From Caproiciproducens faecalis (GTDB lineage: Bacteria; Bacillota; Clostridia; Oscillospirales; Acutalibacteraceae), in the NCBI RefSeq assembly GCF_019448085.1, contig NZ_JAGFNZ010000002.1:186001-250000 (forward strand): a stretch of DNA of 64,000 nucleotides, in the 5' to 3' direction. Shown here piece by piece: positions 45,345-53,637 of the stretch. Position numbers and translations under genes: made by a program. Under the pieces are notes generated by a model. The model ran no database searches. It was not told the origin of the DNA and saw nothing but the letters and a program-made list of their open reading frames with translations. Numbering within the stretch: position 1 is the first letter of the stretch; every line of letters begins with the position of its first letter.

Positions 45345-45396
45345 TTGACAAAACTGTGAATACGGAGTAAATTATAGATGGTTAGTTTATGCTAAC
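45345..45396 (+). promoter_or_regulatory. feo promoter with metal-repressor-like operator
   Basis: TTGACA (45345-45350), 17 bases, TAAATT (45368-45373). Just downstream, across the start region, is GTTAGT, 4 bases, GCTAAC (45381-45396). The same 16-base motif recurs before feoB. The position predicts repression by an iron-sensing factor of the DtxR/IdeR class or a similar regulator. Confidence 0.7.
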
Positions 45397-45439
45397 TACC
45401 AAAAATTTTTCTCTTGCTACAGAAAAAGGAGGATTCATT

Positions 45440-45652
45440 ATGCCGCTTACAATAGCACAGTCCGGAGTACAGAGTATTATCCATGAAATTCACGGCAGAG
45501 ACGAAACCAAACGCTTTTTGGAAAGTCTGGGTTTTGTGGTCGGCAGCAATGTTACCGTTGTTTCTGAAATGGGCGGCAACATGATTGTGAATGTAAAGGA
45601 TACCCGCGTGGCAATCAGCAAAAGTATGGCAAACAGGATTATGGTGGCGTAG
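45440..45652 (+). CDS. feoA: FeoA-domain protein (first copy)
   Basis: 70 aa from the ATG at 45440, with AAAGGAGG 7 bases upstream. SH3-like beta barrel of the FeoA type (SGVQSIIHEIHGRDETKRFLESLGFVVGSNVTVVSEMGG), needed for FeoB-dependent Fe(II) uptake. The longer frame upstream crosses the operator and is rejected. First gene of the feo operon. Two FeoA-like proteins are common in clostridia. Confidence 0.88.
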   Translation: MPLTIAQSGVQSIIHEIHGRDETKRFLESLGFVVGSNVTVVSEMGGNMIVNVKDTRVAISKSMANRIMVA

Positions 45653-45703
45653 AAGACCGCGGTCTTCTGAATCATAGGTAAAATTGACAGGAGGGAAACC
45701 ATT

Positions 45704-45922
45704 ATGACACTGAAAGATGCAAAGTGCGGCACTACCGTAACGGTCACCGCTTTGAACGGCGGCGGAGCAATCAAGCGCAGGATTATGGATATGGGAATCA
45801 CCAAAGGCGTACAGATTTTTGTGCGGAAAGTAGCTCCTTTAGGCGATCCGGTGGAAATTACGGTCAGAAATTATGAGCTGTCCATCCGGAAAGCAGATGC
45901 ACAGAACATTGAAGTGGCGTAG
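45704..45922 (+). CDS. feoA: FeoA-domain protein (second copy)
   Basis: 72 aa, GGAGGG box. FeoA fold with KCGTTVTVTALNGGGAIKRRIMDMGITKGVQIFVRKVAPLGDPVEITVRNYELSIRKADAQNIEV, closer to the classical FeoA than the first copy. It lies between feoA1 and feoB, followed by a second copy of the operator motif. Confidence 0.92.
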   Translation: MTLKDAKCGTTVTVTALNGGGAIKRRIMDMGITKGVQIFVRKVAPLGDPVEITVRNYELSIRKADAQNIEVA

Positions 45923-45955
45923 CCGTACGGCGAGGCCAAATTTTTATGCCAATAA

Positions 45956-45971
45956 GTTAGCTTTTGCTAAC
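45956..45971 (+). promoter_or_regulatory. Second copy of the feo operator motif
   Basis: GTTAGC, 4 bases, GCTAAC, a perfect palindrome, 25 bases before the feoB start. It matches the site at the operon promoter in 15 of 16 positions. No promoter box is evident here. Confidence 0.65.
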
Positions 45972-45996
45972 TATCATCTTGAAGGAGGTACGCACA

Positions 45997-48138
45997 ATGT
46001 CTATTAAAATAGCGCTTGCCGGCAACCCCAACTGCGGCAAGACGACCATGTTCAATGACCTGACAGGCAGTTCGCAGTATGTCGGCAACTGGCCAGGCGT
46101 AACCGTAGAAAAAAAGGAAGGGAAACTGAAGGGTCACCGGGATGTCACAATCGTCGATCTGCCCGGTATTTATTCCCTTTCCCCTTATACTCTGGAAGAG
46201 GTTGTTACCAGAAACTTTCTTATTAACGAGCATCCGGATGTGATTATCAATCTGGTTGACGGTTCCAATATGGAGCGCAACCTGTACCTGACCACACAGC
46301 TTGTGGAGATCGGTATTCCCGTCATTATCGCGCTGAACATGATGGACGTAGTCAAGAAGAAGGGCGATGTCATCAACGTAAAAAAGCTGAGTGAAGCACT
46401 CGGCTGCGAAGTGGTGGAAACCGCTGCTGTAAAGGGAATCGGTTCGAAGGAAGTTGCGGAAAAAGCATACACCATGGCACAGACAAAAACCCGCACGGTT
46501 CCCCAGCACTCCTTTGGCGCATCCGTTGAAAAGGCGATTGAGGAAATCGGCAACCTGAGCCGGAGCTTTGTACCCTCCGAATTCGCCCGCTGGTACGCGG
46601 TAAAGCTCTTTGAAAGGGACTCCAAGGTTCTGGAGGAGCTCCACTTTACAAAGGAAGCACAGGATCAGATTAAGGCAACCATCGCCGCCTGTGAAGCGGA
46701 AGCGGATGACGATTCCGAAAGCATCATCACCAACGAGCGCTACAACTACATTGGCAAGCTGGTGACCAAATGTCTGCACAAAAAGAATCCGGGCATGACG
46801 GTGTCCGACAAGATTGACCGTATTGTCACCAACCGTTGGCTGGCACTCCCGATTTTTGCGGCGGTCATGTTTATTGTTTACTATGTTTCCGTTTCCTGGC
46901 TGGGCACGATTGTGACCGACTGGACAAACGACACCCTGTTCGGCGAAATTGTTCAGCCCGCAGTCGGCAGCTGGCTGACCGCAGTGGGCGCGGCCGAATG
47001 GCTGAACAGCCTGATTGTTGACGGGATTGTCGGCGGCGTGGGCGCGGTGCTCGGTTTTGTACCGCAGATGTTCATTCTATTCTTCTTCCTCTCTATTCTG
47101 GAGGATTGCGGATACATGGCGCGCGTCGCGTTCATTATGGACAGAATTTTCCGTAAGTTCGGCCTTTCCGGAAAAAGCTTCATCCCGCTGCTCATTGCTT
47201 CCGGCTGCGGCGTGCCGGGCATTATGGCCTCCCGCACCATTGAAAATGAGAAGGACCGGAAAATGACCATTATGGTCACCACGTTCATTCCCTGCGGAGC
47301 CAAGCTTCCGCTGATCGCTCTGGTGGGCGGCGCGTTCTTCCCGGGTTCTCCGTGGGTAGCCCCCGCCATGTACTTCATGGGTATTCTCATGGTCATTATC
47401 TCCGGCATCATCCTGAAGAAAACCAGACTTTTTGTCGGCGACCCCGCTCCGTTTGTCATGGAGCTGCCCCAGTACCATATTCCCGGCGCAAAGGGCGTAC
47501 TCATTCATATGTGGGAGCGCGGCAAAGCCTTTATCATCAAGGCCGGTACCGTTATTTTCGTAGCGTGCGGCCTGATCTGGTTCCTTTCCAACTTCTCCTG
47601 GAGCATGCAGATGGTCGAGCAGGACCAGAGCATTCTCGCTTCCATCGGTCATTTCATTGCCCCGATTTTTGCTCCGCTCGGTTTCGGCACCTGGCAGGCC
47701 GCGGTAACCACCGTTTCCGGTCTGGTCGCGAAAGAAAATCTGGTCGGTACCTTCGGCGTCCTGTACGGACTTGCTGACGCTGCCGAGGACGACCCCGCGA
47801 TGATCGGCGAATTCGCCGCACTGTTTACAACAGTAAGCGCAATGTCCTTTATGGTGTTCAACCTGCTCTGCGCTCCCTGCTTCGCCGCAATCGGCGCCAT
47901 CAAGCGTGAAATGGGCGGCTGGAAGTGGACACTGATTGCCCTTGGCTACCAGACGGGTCTGGCGTATGTGGTTGCCTTTATGATTTACCAGATTGGCAGC
48001 GTACTCGTGCTGGGTCAGGCGTTCGGTGTCGGCACGGCAATTGCGATTCTGCTTCTTGCCGGAATCCTTTATCTGATGTTCCGCAGCTATAAACCCAAAA
48101 GCGAGCAATCCTTAAAAGGAGCGCGCTTAGAAGCCTAA
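45997..48138 (+). CDS. feoB: Ferrous iron transporter FeoB
   Basis: 713 aa from the ATG at 45997, with AAGGAGG upstream. The N-terminal GTPase has GNPNCGKTTMFN (G1), DLPGIYSLS (G3) and NMMD (G4), followed by a GDI-like helical domain. The membrane part (about 280-700) has the FeoB Gate motifs (SGCGVPGIMASR, PCGAKLPLIALV) and a FeoC-independent C-terminus. It takes up Fe(II) under anoxic conditions. Transcribed with two feoA genes and a small Cys-rich partner. Confidence 0.97.
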   Translation: MSIKIALAGNPNCGKTTMFNDLTGSSQYVGNWPGVTVEKKEGKLKGHRDVTIVDLPGIYSLSPYTLEEVVTRNFLINEHPDVIINLVDGSNMERNLYLTTQLVEIGIPVIIALNMMDVVKKKGDVINVKKLSEALGCEVVETAAVKGIGSKEVAEKAYTMAQTKTRTVPQHSFGASVEKAIEEIGNLSRSFVPSEFARWYAVKLFERDSKVLEELHFTKEAQDQIKATIAACEAEADDDSESIITNERYNYIGKLVTKCLHKKNPGMTVSDKIDRIVTNRWLALPIFAAVMFIVYYVSVSWLGTIVTDWTNDTLFGEIVQPAVGSWLTAVGAAEWLNSLIVDGIVGGVGAVLGFVPQMFILFFFLSILEDCGYMARVAFIMDRIFRKFGLSGKSFIPLLIASGCGVPGIMASRTIENEKDRKMTIMVTTFIPCGAKLPLIALVGGAFFPGSPWVAPAMYFMGILMVIISGIILKKTRLFVGDPAPFVMELPQYHIPGAKGVLIHMWERGKAFIIKAGTVIFVACGLIWFLSNFSWSMQMVEQDQSILASIGHFIAPIFAPLGFGTWQAAVTTVSGLVAKENLVGTFGVLYGLADAAEDDPAMIGEFAALFTTVSAMSFMVFNLLCAPCFAAIGAIKREMGGWKWTLIALGYQTGLAYVVAFMIYQIGSVLVLGQAFGVGTAIAILLLAGILYLMFRSYKPKSEQSLKGARLEA

Positions 48139-48151
48139 AGGAGGCATTTTT

Positions 48152-48310
48152 ATGGCAACATTTATTATATCGGCGATTGTTTTTGCAGCGATGGCCGCGG
48201 CGGCCTGGTACACGTTTAAGGCGCATAAGTCCGGAAAATGCGTGGGCTGCTCAGGGTGCAGCGGTCACTGTGAGCACTGCACCGGTACGGACAAAATTCA
48301 TAAGTCCTGA
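48152..48310 (+). CDS. FeoB-associated Cys-rich membrane protein
   Basis: 52 aa, AAAGGAGG box 6 bases before the ATG, 13 bases after feoB. One N-terminal membrane helix (FIISAIVFAAMAAAAWYTF) and a cytoplasmic tail with a cysteine/histidine motif CVGCSGCSGHCEHC. This matches the small FeoB_associated family that follows feoB in Firmicutes, possibly an iron-binding helper. Confidence 0.88.
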   Translation: MATFIISAIVFAAMAAAAWYTFKAHKSGKCVGCSGCSGHCEHCTGTDKIHKS

Positions 48311-48315
48311 TTAGC

Positions 48316-48347
48316 AGAAAGCGCAGGTTTCAAAACCTGCGCTTTCT
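48316..48347 (+). terminator. Terminator of the feo operon
   Basis: Perfect 15-base arms AGAAAGCGCAGGTTT and AAACCTGCGCTTTCT followed by TTA, with a very short loop. Confidence 0.85.
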
Positions 48348-48386
48348 TTATGAGAGTCTGATATCGGAGGTATGTTCCATCGGGGA

Positions 48387-48415
48387 TTGATAAACCGTCC
48401 GTTTTCAGATATACT
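48387..48415 (+). promoter_or_regulatory. Promoter of the Nramp transporter
   Basis: TTGATA, 17 bases, TATACT, about 34 bases before the start. No manganese- or iron-box is visible next to it. Confidence 0.65.
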
Positions 48416-48449
48416 GTAGTAGAATGACAGAATTTGGCAGGTGTACTTC

Positions 48450-49721
48450 ATGAATGCAGTAACAGAAAATATCAAACGGCTTTTCGCGAAGGATCACAAG
48501 GGGCCTGACATTTCGTTGAGCCTTTTGAAATATATCGGCCCCGGGCTTCTGGTCACGGTGGGCTTTATTGACCCGGGCAACTGGGCCACCAACATTGCCG
48601 CGGGCGCCGATTTCGGCTATGGGCTGCTGTGGGTCATTACGCTCTCCACCATTATGCTGATTCTTCTTCAGCACAATGTCGCTCATCTGGGAATTGTCAC
48701 TGGCGACTGCCTTGCGGAGGCCGCCACCCGGCATTTGAAGAAAAAAATCAGTATTCCCGTGCTGATTACCGCCCTGCTGGCCTGCGCCTCCACCGCTCTT
48801 GCGGAGCTGCTGGGCGGTGCCATTGCGCTTAACATGCTGTTTCATATTCCGGTGAAGGCCGGTTCCTTCATTGTTTTTGCCGCGGTCACGGCAATGCTTT
48901 TCAGCAATTCCTATAAGAAGATTGAAAAGATTATCATCGGATTTGTTTCCGTCATCGGTCTTTCCTTTTTGTATGAGCTGACCATGGTAAAAATCGACTG
49001 GAGCGCCGCGGCCGCGGGCTGGGTAACACCGATTTTTCCGGAAAACTCCGCCTTTATCATTATGAGCGTACTGGGCGCGGTAGTCATGCCGCATAATCTG
49101 TTTTTACACTCGGAGATTATTCAGAGCAGACAATTTAATCTGGAAGACAAATCCGTTTTGGAAAAGCAGCTGAAATATGAATTTACGGATACCCTTTTCT
49201 CCATGATCGTAGGCTGGGCGATCAACAGCGCGATGATTCTGCTGGCAGCCGCGACCTTCTTTCAGCAGCACATTGCGGTGGACGAGCTGTCACAGGCACA
49301 TACGCTGCTGACGCCGCTGATCGGAAACGCTTCTGCGGTGATCTTCGCCATCGCCCTGCTTTTCGCCGGATTCTCCTCGTCGATTACCGCCGGAATGACC
49401 GGGGGCAGCATCCTTGCGGGGATGTTCGGCGAGCCCTACAGTATCAGTGACAGGCACACCCGCATCGGGGTGCTGGGAACGCTGATTATCGCCATGGCGG
49501 CCATTCTGTTTATTGGCGACCCGTTCAGCGGCCTGCTGATCTCACAGATGCTGCTGAGCATCCAGCTTCCCATTACCATTTTTCTGCAGCTATACCTGAC
49601 CTCTTCCCAAAAGGTGATGGGGGAATATAAAAATTCACCGCTCCACAACACTCTGCTGTGGGCGGTGGGAATCGCGGTGACCGCTTTAAATCTTTATTTA
49701 CTGGCTGACACGCTCCTGTAA
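48450..49721 (+). CDS. Nramp-family divalent metal transporter
   Basis: 423 aa from the ATG at 48450 (AGGTG box). About 11 helices. The metal-site motifs are intact: IDPGNWATNIAAGA in helix 1 (DPGN) and VMPHNLFLHSEII in helix 6 (the Met that favours transition metals over Mg). It should import Mn(II) or Fe(II) with protons. It is near the feo operon but separated by a terminator, and ends only 5 bases from the convergent thpR stop. Confidence 0.92.
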   Translation: MNAVTENIKRLFAKDHKGPDISLSLLKYIGPGLLVTVGFIDPGNWATNIAAGADFGYGLLWVITLSTIMLILLQHNVAHLGIVTGDCLAEAATRHLKKKISIPVLITALLACASTALAELLGGAIALNMLFHIPVKAGSFIVFAAVTAMLFSNSYKKIEKIIIGFVSVIGLSFLYELTMVKIDWSAAAAGWVTPIFPENSAFIIMSVLGAVVMPHNLFLHSEIIQSRQFNLEDKSVLEKQLKYEFTDTLFSMIVGWAINSAMILLAAATFFQQHIAVDELSQAHTLLTPLIGNASAVIFAIALLFAGFSSSITAGMTGGSILAGMFGEPYSISDRHTRIGVLGTLIIAMAAILFIGDPFSGLLISQMLLSIQLPITIFLQLYLTSSQKVMGEYKNSPLHNTLLWAVGIAVTALNLYLLADTLL

Positions 49722-49725
49722 TCCC

Positions 49726-50271
49726 TTACGGGCTTTTGCTATTTCCCAATTGTTTTGCATAAATCTCCGTATAAGTGAGTCGTCCGTTCAGCCGTTCGGA
49801 CTTCATCAGGCTGATTTTTTCCACCATCATGTGCATAGAAGGAATCGCCCGCCGAAACGCTTCCCGGTCAAAATCCGGGGCGGGCAGAACTTCCCGGCCT
49901 AGAGTCAGATGCGGTTTGAACTCCCGCGCTTCCAGTGAAAAGCCTTCCCTGCGCAGTTCGGCGCACAGACTCTTCTGCAGGGCTGTCAGTGCTGAGTTCG
50001 GCTTTACGCCAATCCAGTAAATATCCCCTCCCCGGCGGTAAAAGCGGCCGAAATCCCCAAAGCTCAGCTCAAACGGCTGTCCTTGCGCCGCGTCCATGGC
50101 ACGCCGAGCCGAAGGAACCTGGTCGGTCTCCCCCAGAAAAGCCAGCGTCAGGTGTAAATTTTCACGCCGGGTAAAATTTCCTTGTACCGAAACCTTTTTC
50201 AGCCTGTCGATGCAATCGCACAGGCTGTCTTTGATTTCATCCTGAAAATTGACCGCGATAAAAAGGCGCAT
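49726..50271 (-). CDS. thpR: RNA 2',3'-cyclic phosphodiesterase (ThpR/LigT)
   Basis: 181 aa with two HxT motifs, HLTLAFLGE (about 42) and HLTLGRE (about 128), the catalytic pair of the 2H phosphoesterase family. Length and motif spacing fit ThpR/LigT. It follows the DUF503 gene with a 6-base gap, so the two form a short operon. Confidence 0.93.
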   Translation of the reverse strand: MRLFIAVNFQDEIKDSLCDCIDRLKKVSVQGNFTRRENLHLTLAFLGETDQVPSARRAMDAAQGQPFELSFGDFGRFYRRGGDIYWIGVKPNSALTALQKSLCAELRREGFSLEAREFKPHLTLGREVLPAPDFDREAFRRAIPSMHMMVEKISLMKSERLNGRLTYTEIYAKQLGNSKSP

Positions 50272-50277
50272 TGTTGT

Positions 50278-50559
50278 TCACCTGATTTCTTTCAGTACTT
50301 CTGTTATTTCCGCTTCGGTATTGCTTTCAATAAAATTCACGGCATGGTCAATCACACTGTCCGCCAGCGCAGCGGTACCAGCCACACAGGCGATTCCGAT
50401 TACGATGGTCTGATGAATATCCTGACAGTCCACCTCAGCGGCGGAGAGATGAAATTGGTTCTGTACCTTTGCAAGGATACTGTTCACCACCATCCGCTTT
50501 TCTTTCAGCGAATGCACCCACGGTGCATAAAGCGTAATCTGCGCTGTTCCAATCAACAT
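50278..50559 (-). CDS. DUF503 family protein
   Basis: 93 aa from the ATG at 50559, with GAGGG 8 bases upstream. Matches DUF503: QITLYAPWVHSLKEKRMVVNSILAKVQNQFHLSAAEVD and DVAVIAVAC-like ETIVIGIACVAG. Ferredoxin-like fold of unknown function, often next to ribosome maturation genes such as rbfA in other bacteria. It is cotranscribed with thpR here. Confidence 0.88.
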   Translation of the reverse strand: MLIGTAQITLYAPWVHSLKEKRMVVNSILAKVQNQFHLSAAEVDCQDIHQTIVIGIACVAGTAALADSVIDHAVNFIESNTEAEITEVLKEIR

Positions 50560-50678
50560 CTGCCGTTCCCTCATTTCTTTATGCCGTTTTCATTGCGCCG
50601 TTCAGTACGGAAGCGCTGTTTTATTTATTATACCCAGCGTTGCGCGGAAAGTAAACGGAGTTGCCCGCAGGGAAACAT

Positions 50679-50715
50679 AAAAAAGGTACCGAATCCAGGA
50701 TTCGGTACCTTTTTT
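50679..50715. terminator. Strong terminator at the end of the catabolic operon
   Basis: Perfect 17-base arms AAAAAGGTACCGAATCC and GGATTCGGTACCTTTTT with a 2-base centre and T tail. It ends the long minus-strand operon. Confidence 0.92.
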
Positions 50716-50725
50716 CCTACGGTTT

Positions 50726-51154
50726 TTACCGGTTGGACGGTCTGCTCCCGCAGTGTTTTTTAATCTCGTCTATGGCTTCGTCAATATATTGGGAAATGGT
50801 TTTTTCCTGTATTCCGATAATATGGACGTGCTTTTTCACGGCAGGAATCAAAAACACCCTGTCCGCCGAACAGCCGGATACCGCCACCGCCATTTTCGGG
50901 GTAACCTCTCCGTACATTGCGTTCGGCAGGATGATGCCGAGCGGACCGACAATTACATCCGCGCGTGCGCAGTTGTAAGCCACCGCGTTTTCGCCGGTTG
51001 CGCCGGCGTTCGCCCCGCCCTTCATCATATTAGAAGTGGCCAGCGCGTTGGTACCCACCGCGACGATTTCCGCTTCTGGAAGCGTTTCCTTCAGCCGCTC
51101 CACAATGCTTCTGCCCATACCGCCGCCCTGACCGTCAATTACCACTATCTGCAT
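50726..51154 (-). CDS. DUF3842 family protein
   Basis: 142 aa. Starts with a Rossmann-like MQIVVIDGQGGGMGRSIVERLK, then VAVGTNALATSNMMKGGANAGATGENA and VIVGPLGIILPNAMYGEVTP. DUF3842 is a small family of Firmicutes with no described activity; the glycine-rich N-terminus suggests nucleotide or cofactor binding. It overlaps the creatinase-like gene by 10 bases, so it is part of the catabolic operon and may have a metabolic rather than housekeeping role. Confidence 0.75.
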   Translation of the reverse strand: MQIVVIDGQGGGMGRSIVERLKETLPEAEIVAVGTNALATSNMMKGGANAGATGENAVAYNCARADVIVGPLGIILPNAMYGEVTPKMAVAVSGCSADRVFLIPAVKKHVHIIGIQEKTISQYIDEAIDEIKKHCGSRPSNR

Positions 51155-52269
51155 ATGATCTCTCCATACGGGCTGGATGCGCCCTCGTTCAGATTTGTCA
51201 ACGCCACGGCACCCGTATTCTTTACCAGCACCGTGTCCGTGATGCGCGGGCCGCCGAATTTCGGGTCGTAGAGGGTGGGCAGAAGGACATCCACCACCAT
51301 ATTCTCTTCCAGCACATGGTCAAGGCCTTTCCCTAAAATCGGGTAGAACTCCGACTGGCGGATTCCCACACCGTAACCGATATGATCCATGAACATTCTG
51401 GCGTAGCCGTGGTCATGGACGATCTTGAACACCTTATCGTAAATCTCGCCGGAAACCGCGCCAGGTTTGATTGCCTCCATAGCAACATTCTGTGCTTCCA
51501 TGAGAATTTTATAGATTTCTACACATTCCGGCGCCACGTCGCCCAAAAAGACCGTACGGCACATTTTGGCGGCATAGCCCTTGTAGGACGCGCCCAGATG
51601 AATGACCACGGGCTGATTGTTGTCAATCACATAATCGCCCGCGTAGGGATGCACCAGTTGCTGACGGTCGTGGCGCAGCACCTGCATACGGAACGTGCTG
51701 CCCTGTGAACCTGCCTTGCGCATGGCGTACTCCGCCTCCGCAAGGATTTCCGTTTCCTTGACCCCGGGGTGTACGGCTTCTATTCCCGCCCGCATACCGA
51801 TGGAGACAAACTGCGCAGCCTTTTTGATATACTCAATCTCCTGCTCACATTTGACAGAGCGGATTTTATAGCAAATGGTGGCAATATCACCGAAGTAGAT
51901 GCCGGGGACGGTGTCGCGCAGGCACTGGTAGTCCTTCAGGCTGATGAAATAACGCGTAAAGCCGACTTTGGGATTTTTGATACCCATCTCCAGAATCATA
52001 TCCGCCGTTTTCTGGCTGACGTTATCTTTTGGAAAAAAATAGGGGACGACTTCCAGTCCCGACTGGTCACGCACATGGCGCGCTTCCAGCCAAAGGCACA
52101 GCATTTTGGGCTCCCCTTTTGCCGGAATAATCAGGGAACCTCCTTCAATGTCATCCACATTGGCAAAATAAATGAGGTTTTCCCTGTCCATAATGACCGC
52201 TGCGTCCAGACCGGCTTTCTGCAGCTCCTGCTGCAGCGCGGTAATTCTGCCTACAACAATTCCTTCCAT
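51145..52269 (-). CDS. Creatinase/Xaa-Pro peptidase-fold protein with metal site lost
   Basis: 374 aa, pita-bread fold (M24/creatinase). The N-terminal creatinase_N domain is about 1-140 and the catalytic domain about 145-374. The five metal ligands of M24 enzymes (D, D, H, E, E) are replaced: H224 (IHLGASY), K235 (YAAKMCRT), Y299 (IGYGVGI), L330 (VLLPTLY) and T344 (RITDTV). So it should not be a metallopeptidase. H207 in VHPYAGD is kept. Metal-free relatives such as creatinase and ectoine hydrolase split C-N bonds. It may hydrolyse an amide in the substrate of this operon, or be a pseudoenzyme. It follows the BenE gene after a hairpin. Confidence 0.85.
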   Translation of the reverse strand: MEGIVVGRITALQQELQKAGLDAAVIMDRENLIYFANVDDIEGGSLIIPAKGEPKMLCLWLEARHVRDQSGLEVVPYFFPKDNVSQKTADMILEMGIKNPKVGFTRYFISLKDYQCLRDTVPGIYFGDIATICYKIRSVKCEQEIEYIKKAAQFVSIGMRAGIEAVHPGVKETEILAEAEYAMRKAGSQGSTFRMQVLRHDRQQLVHPYAGDYVIDNNQPVVIHLGASYKGYAAKMCRTVFLGDVAPECVEIYKILMEAQNVAMEAIKPGAVSGEIYDKVFKIVHDHGYARMFMDHIGYGVGIRQSEFYPILGKGLDHVLEENMVVDVLLPTLYDPKFGGPRITDTVLVKNTGAVALTNLNEGASSPYGEIICR

Positions 52270-52300
52270 TACACTGCTCCTCCCTTTTAAATGGCAGAAA

Positions 52301-52320
52301 GGGGGCGTGACCGGCCCCCC
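52301..52320 (-). other. GC-rich hairpin inside the catabolic operon
   Basis: GGGGGC and GCCCCC arms with a short loop and CTTTCT on the minus strand, between the carrier and creatinase-like genes. It may cause partial termination or protect the RNA end. Confidence 0.5.
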
Positions 52321-52360
52321 TCCTTACTAAATATTACTATTATTCACTTAGGATCATTGA

Positions 52361-53611
52361 TTATTTTGCTTCCTGAGTATCAAAATCTATCTTTTCACAG
52401 ATGAGGGAAACGATGACGCCGCCTACCAGTGCCCAGAATGCAGAACCGATATGGAGAATGCTGATGCCGCTGACACCGATAATCAGTGAAGCAAACGCAC
52501 CCATTCTGAACTTCTTGGTTCCAAAGCCATCCTGAAACGCATTAATCAGCACGTTAATCATTGCAACGCCCGCGAGGACGTTGATAAGGGAAGCGGGGAT
52601 TGCCTTGACAAACGCCATGGCAAAGCTCGCGAAAAGGCCGAAAGCAGCAAACAGAATGCCGTTTACAACGCCTGCCGCATAGCGGCCTTCTTTGTTTTCG
52701 CCCGCTTCTTCCGAAGAGCAGATTGCGGTCATCGGGCCGGCGATATTTGCGTTGTGAGCGCCGAACATACCGGAAAGGATACCGCCGATTCCGCTGATGA
52801 TCGTCATTCCATTGACAGGTGCTTTATAACCCTGCGCCATCAAAACGCCGACAGCCTGTGCGTTTTCCGCGCCGACTACCAGTGCGGCCAGCGGAACGGA
52901 AACAGACAGAACGGTTGCCATGTTGAACTTGGGGATCACAATTTGAGGAGGTATGTATTTGAGGTCAACCGCATTTGCTGCCATTCCGCCCGTGGCCAAC
53001 AGGGCAACAATGCCGAAAATCAGAGCCGCGAGCACCGGGGGGAATTTCTTAATGATCTTTGGTACGAAGAAGAATCCGATCAGAGCTGCGCCGCAGACAA
53101 TCGGAGAATCCCCTGTGGAAGTCACGATGCCCGTACCGAATCGCAGCATACAGCCCGCGATCATGCCCATAACAATGGGCAGCGGCAGCCATTTCATTAC
53201 TTTGCCCATCAGTCCGGTGACGCCCAGTAAAAGGACGATAACACCGGCCATAATAAAGGATGCGGCGGCTTCATTAAAAGTGAAGCCGGTCAAAGCAGCG
53301 CCCAGCATGGAAGCGCCCGGAATGGAATACGCGCCGACGATCGGCATTTTGTAGTAGAGCCCCATAACCAGGCTGATTAAACCGCCTAAAACATAGATGC
53401 CGAAAAGCCATGAAACAGTCTGCTCCGTAGTATAGCCCGCTGTTGTGCTGGCCTTAATGGTAACAAGCGCCGGTCCGGTGCATCCGAAAATTGCCGCGAC
53501 AACACCTGCGGTGATTGTCTTGGAGTTCAGATTTCTACCAAGATCGGAGACTCCCGAACCAAAGCCGGGTCCCTTTTCAAAAAATGACAGTCCTTTACTT
53601 GAAGACGCCAT
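52361..53611 (-). CDS. benE: BenE-family (benzoate/H+ symporter-type) carrier
   Basis: 416 aa with about 12 helices. Family features are FGCTGPALVTIKASTTAGYT, AYSIPGASMLGAALTGFT, GMIAGCMLRFGTGI and VGAENAQAVGVLMAQGY. BenE-like transporters import aromatic carboxylates such as benzoate together with protons; the specific substrate is not evident. It directly follows the LarA-like gene (26-base gap) in the operon, consistent with uptake of the compound it degrades. Confidence 0.85.
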   Translation of the reverse strand: MASSSKGLSFFEKGPGFGSGVSDLGRNLNSKTITAGVVAAIFGCTGPALVTIKASTTAGYTTEQTVSWLFGIYVLGGLISLVMGLYYKMPIVGAYSIPGASMLGAALTGFTFNEAAASFIMAGVIVLLLGVTGLMGKVMKWLPLPIVMGMIAGCMLRFGTGIVTSTGDSPIVCGAALIGFFFVPKIIKKFPPVLAALIFGIVALLATGGMAANAVDLKYIPPQIVIPKFNMATVLSVSVPLAALVVGAENAQAVGVLMAQGYKAPVNGMTIISGIGGILSGMFGAHNANIAGPMTAICSSEEAGENKEGRYAAGVVNGILFAAFGLFASFAMAFVKAIPASLINVLAGVAMINVLINAFQDGFGTKKFRMGAFASLIIGVSGISILHIGSAFWALVGGVIVSLICEKIDFDTQEAK

Positions 53612-53637
53612 AAATCATTTCTCCTCAATACTCAAAT

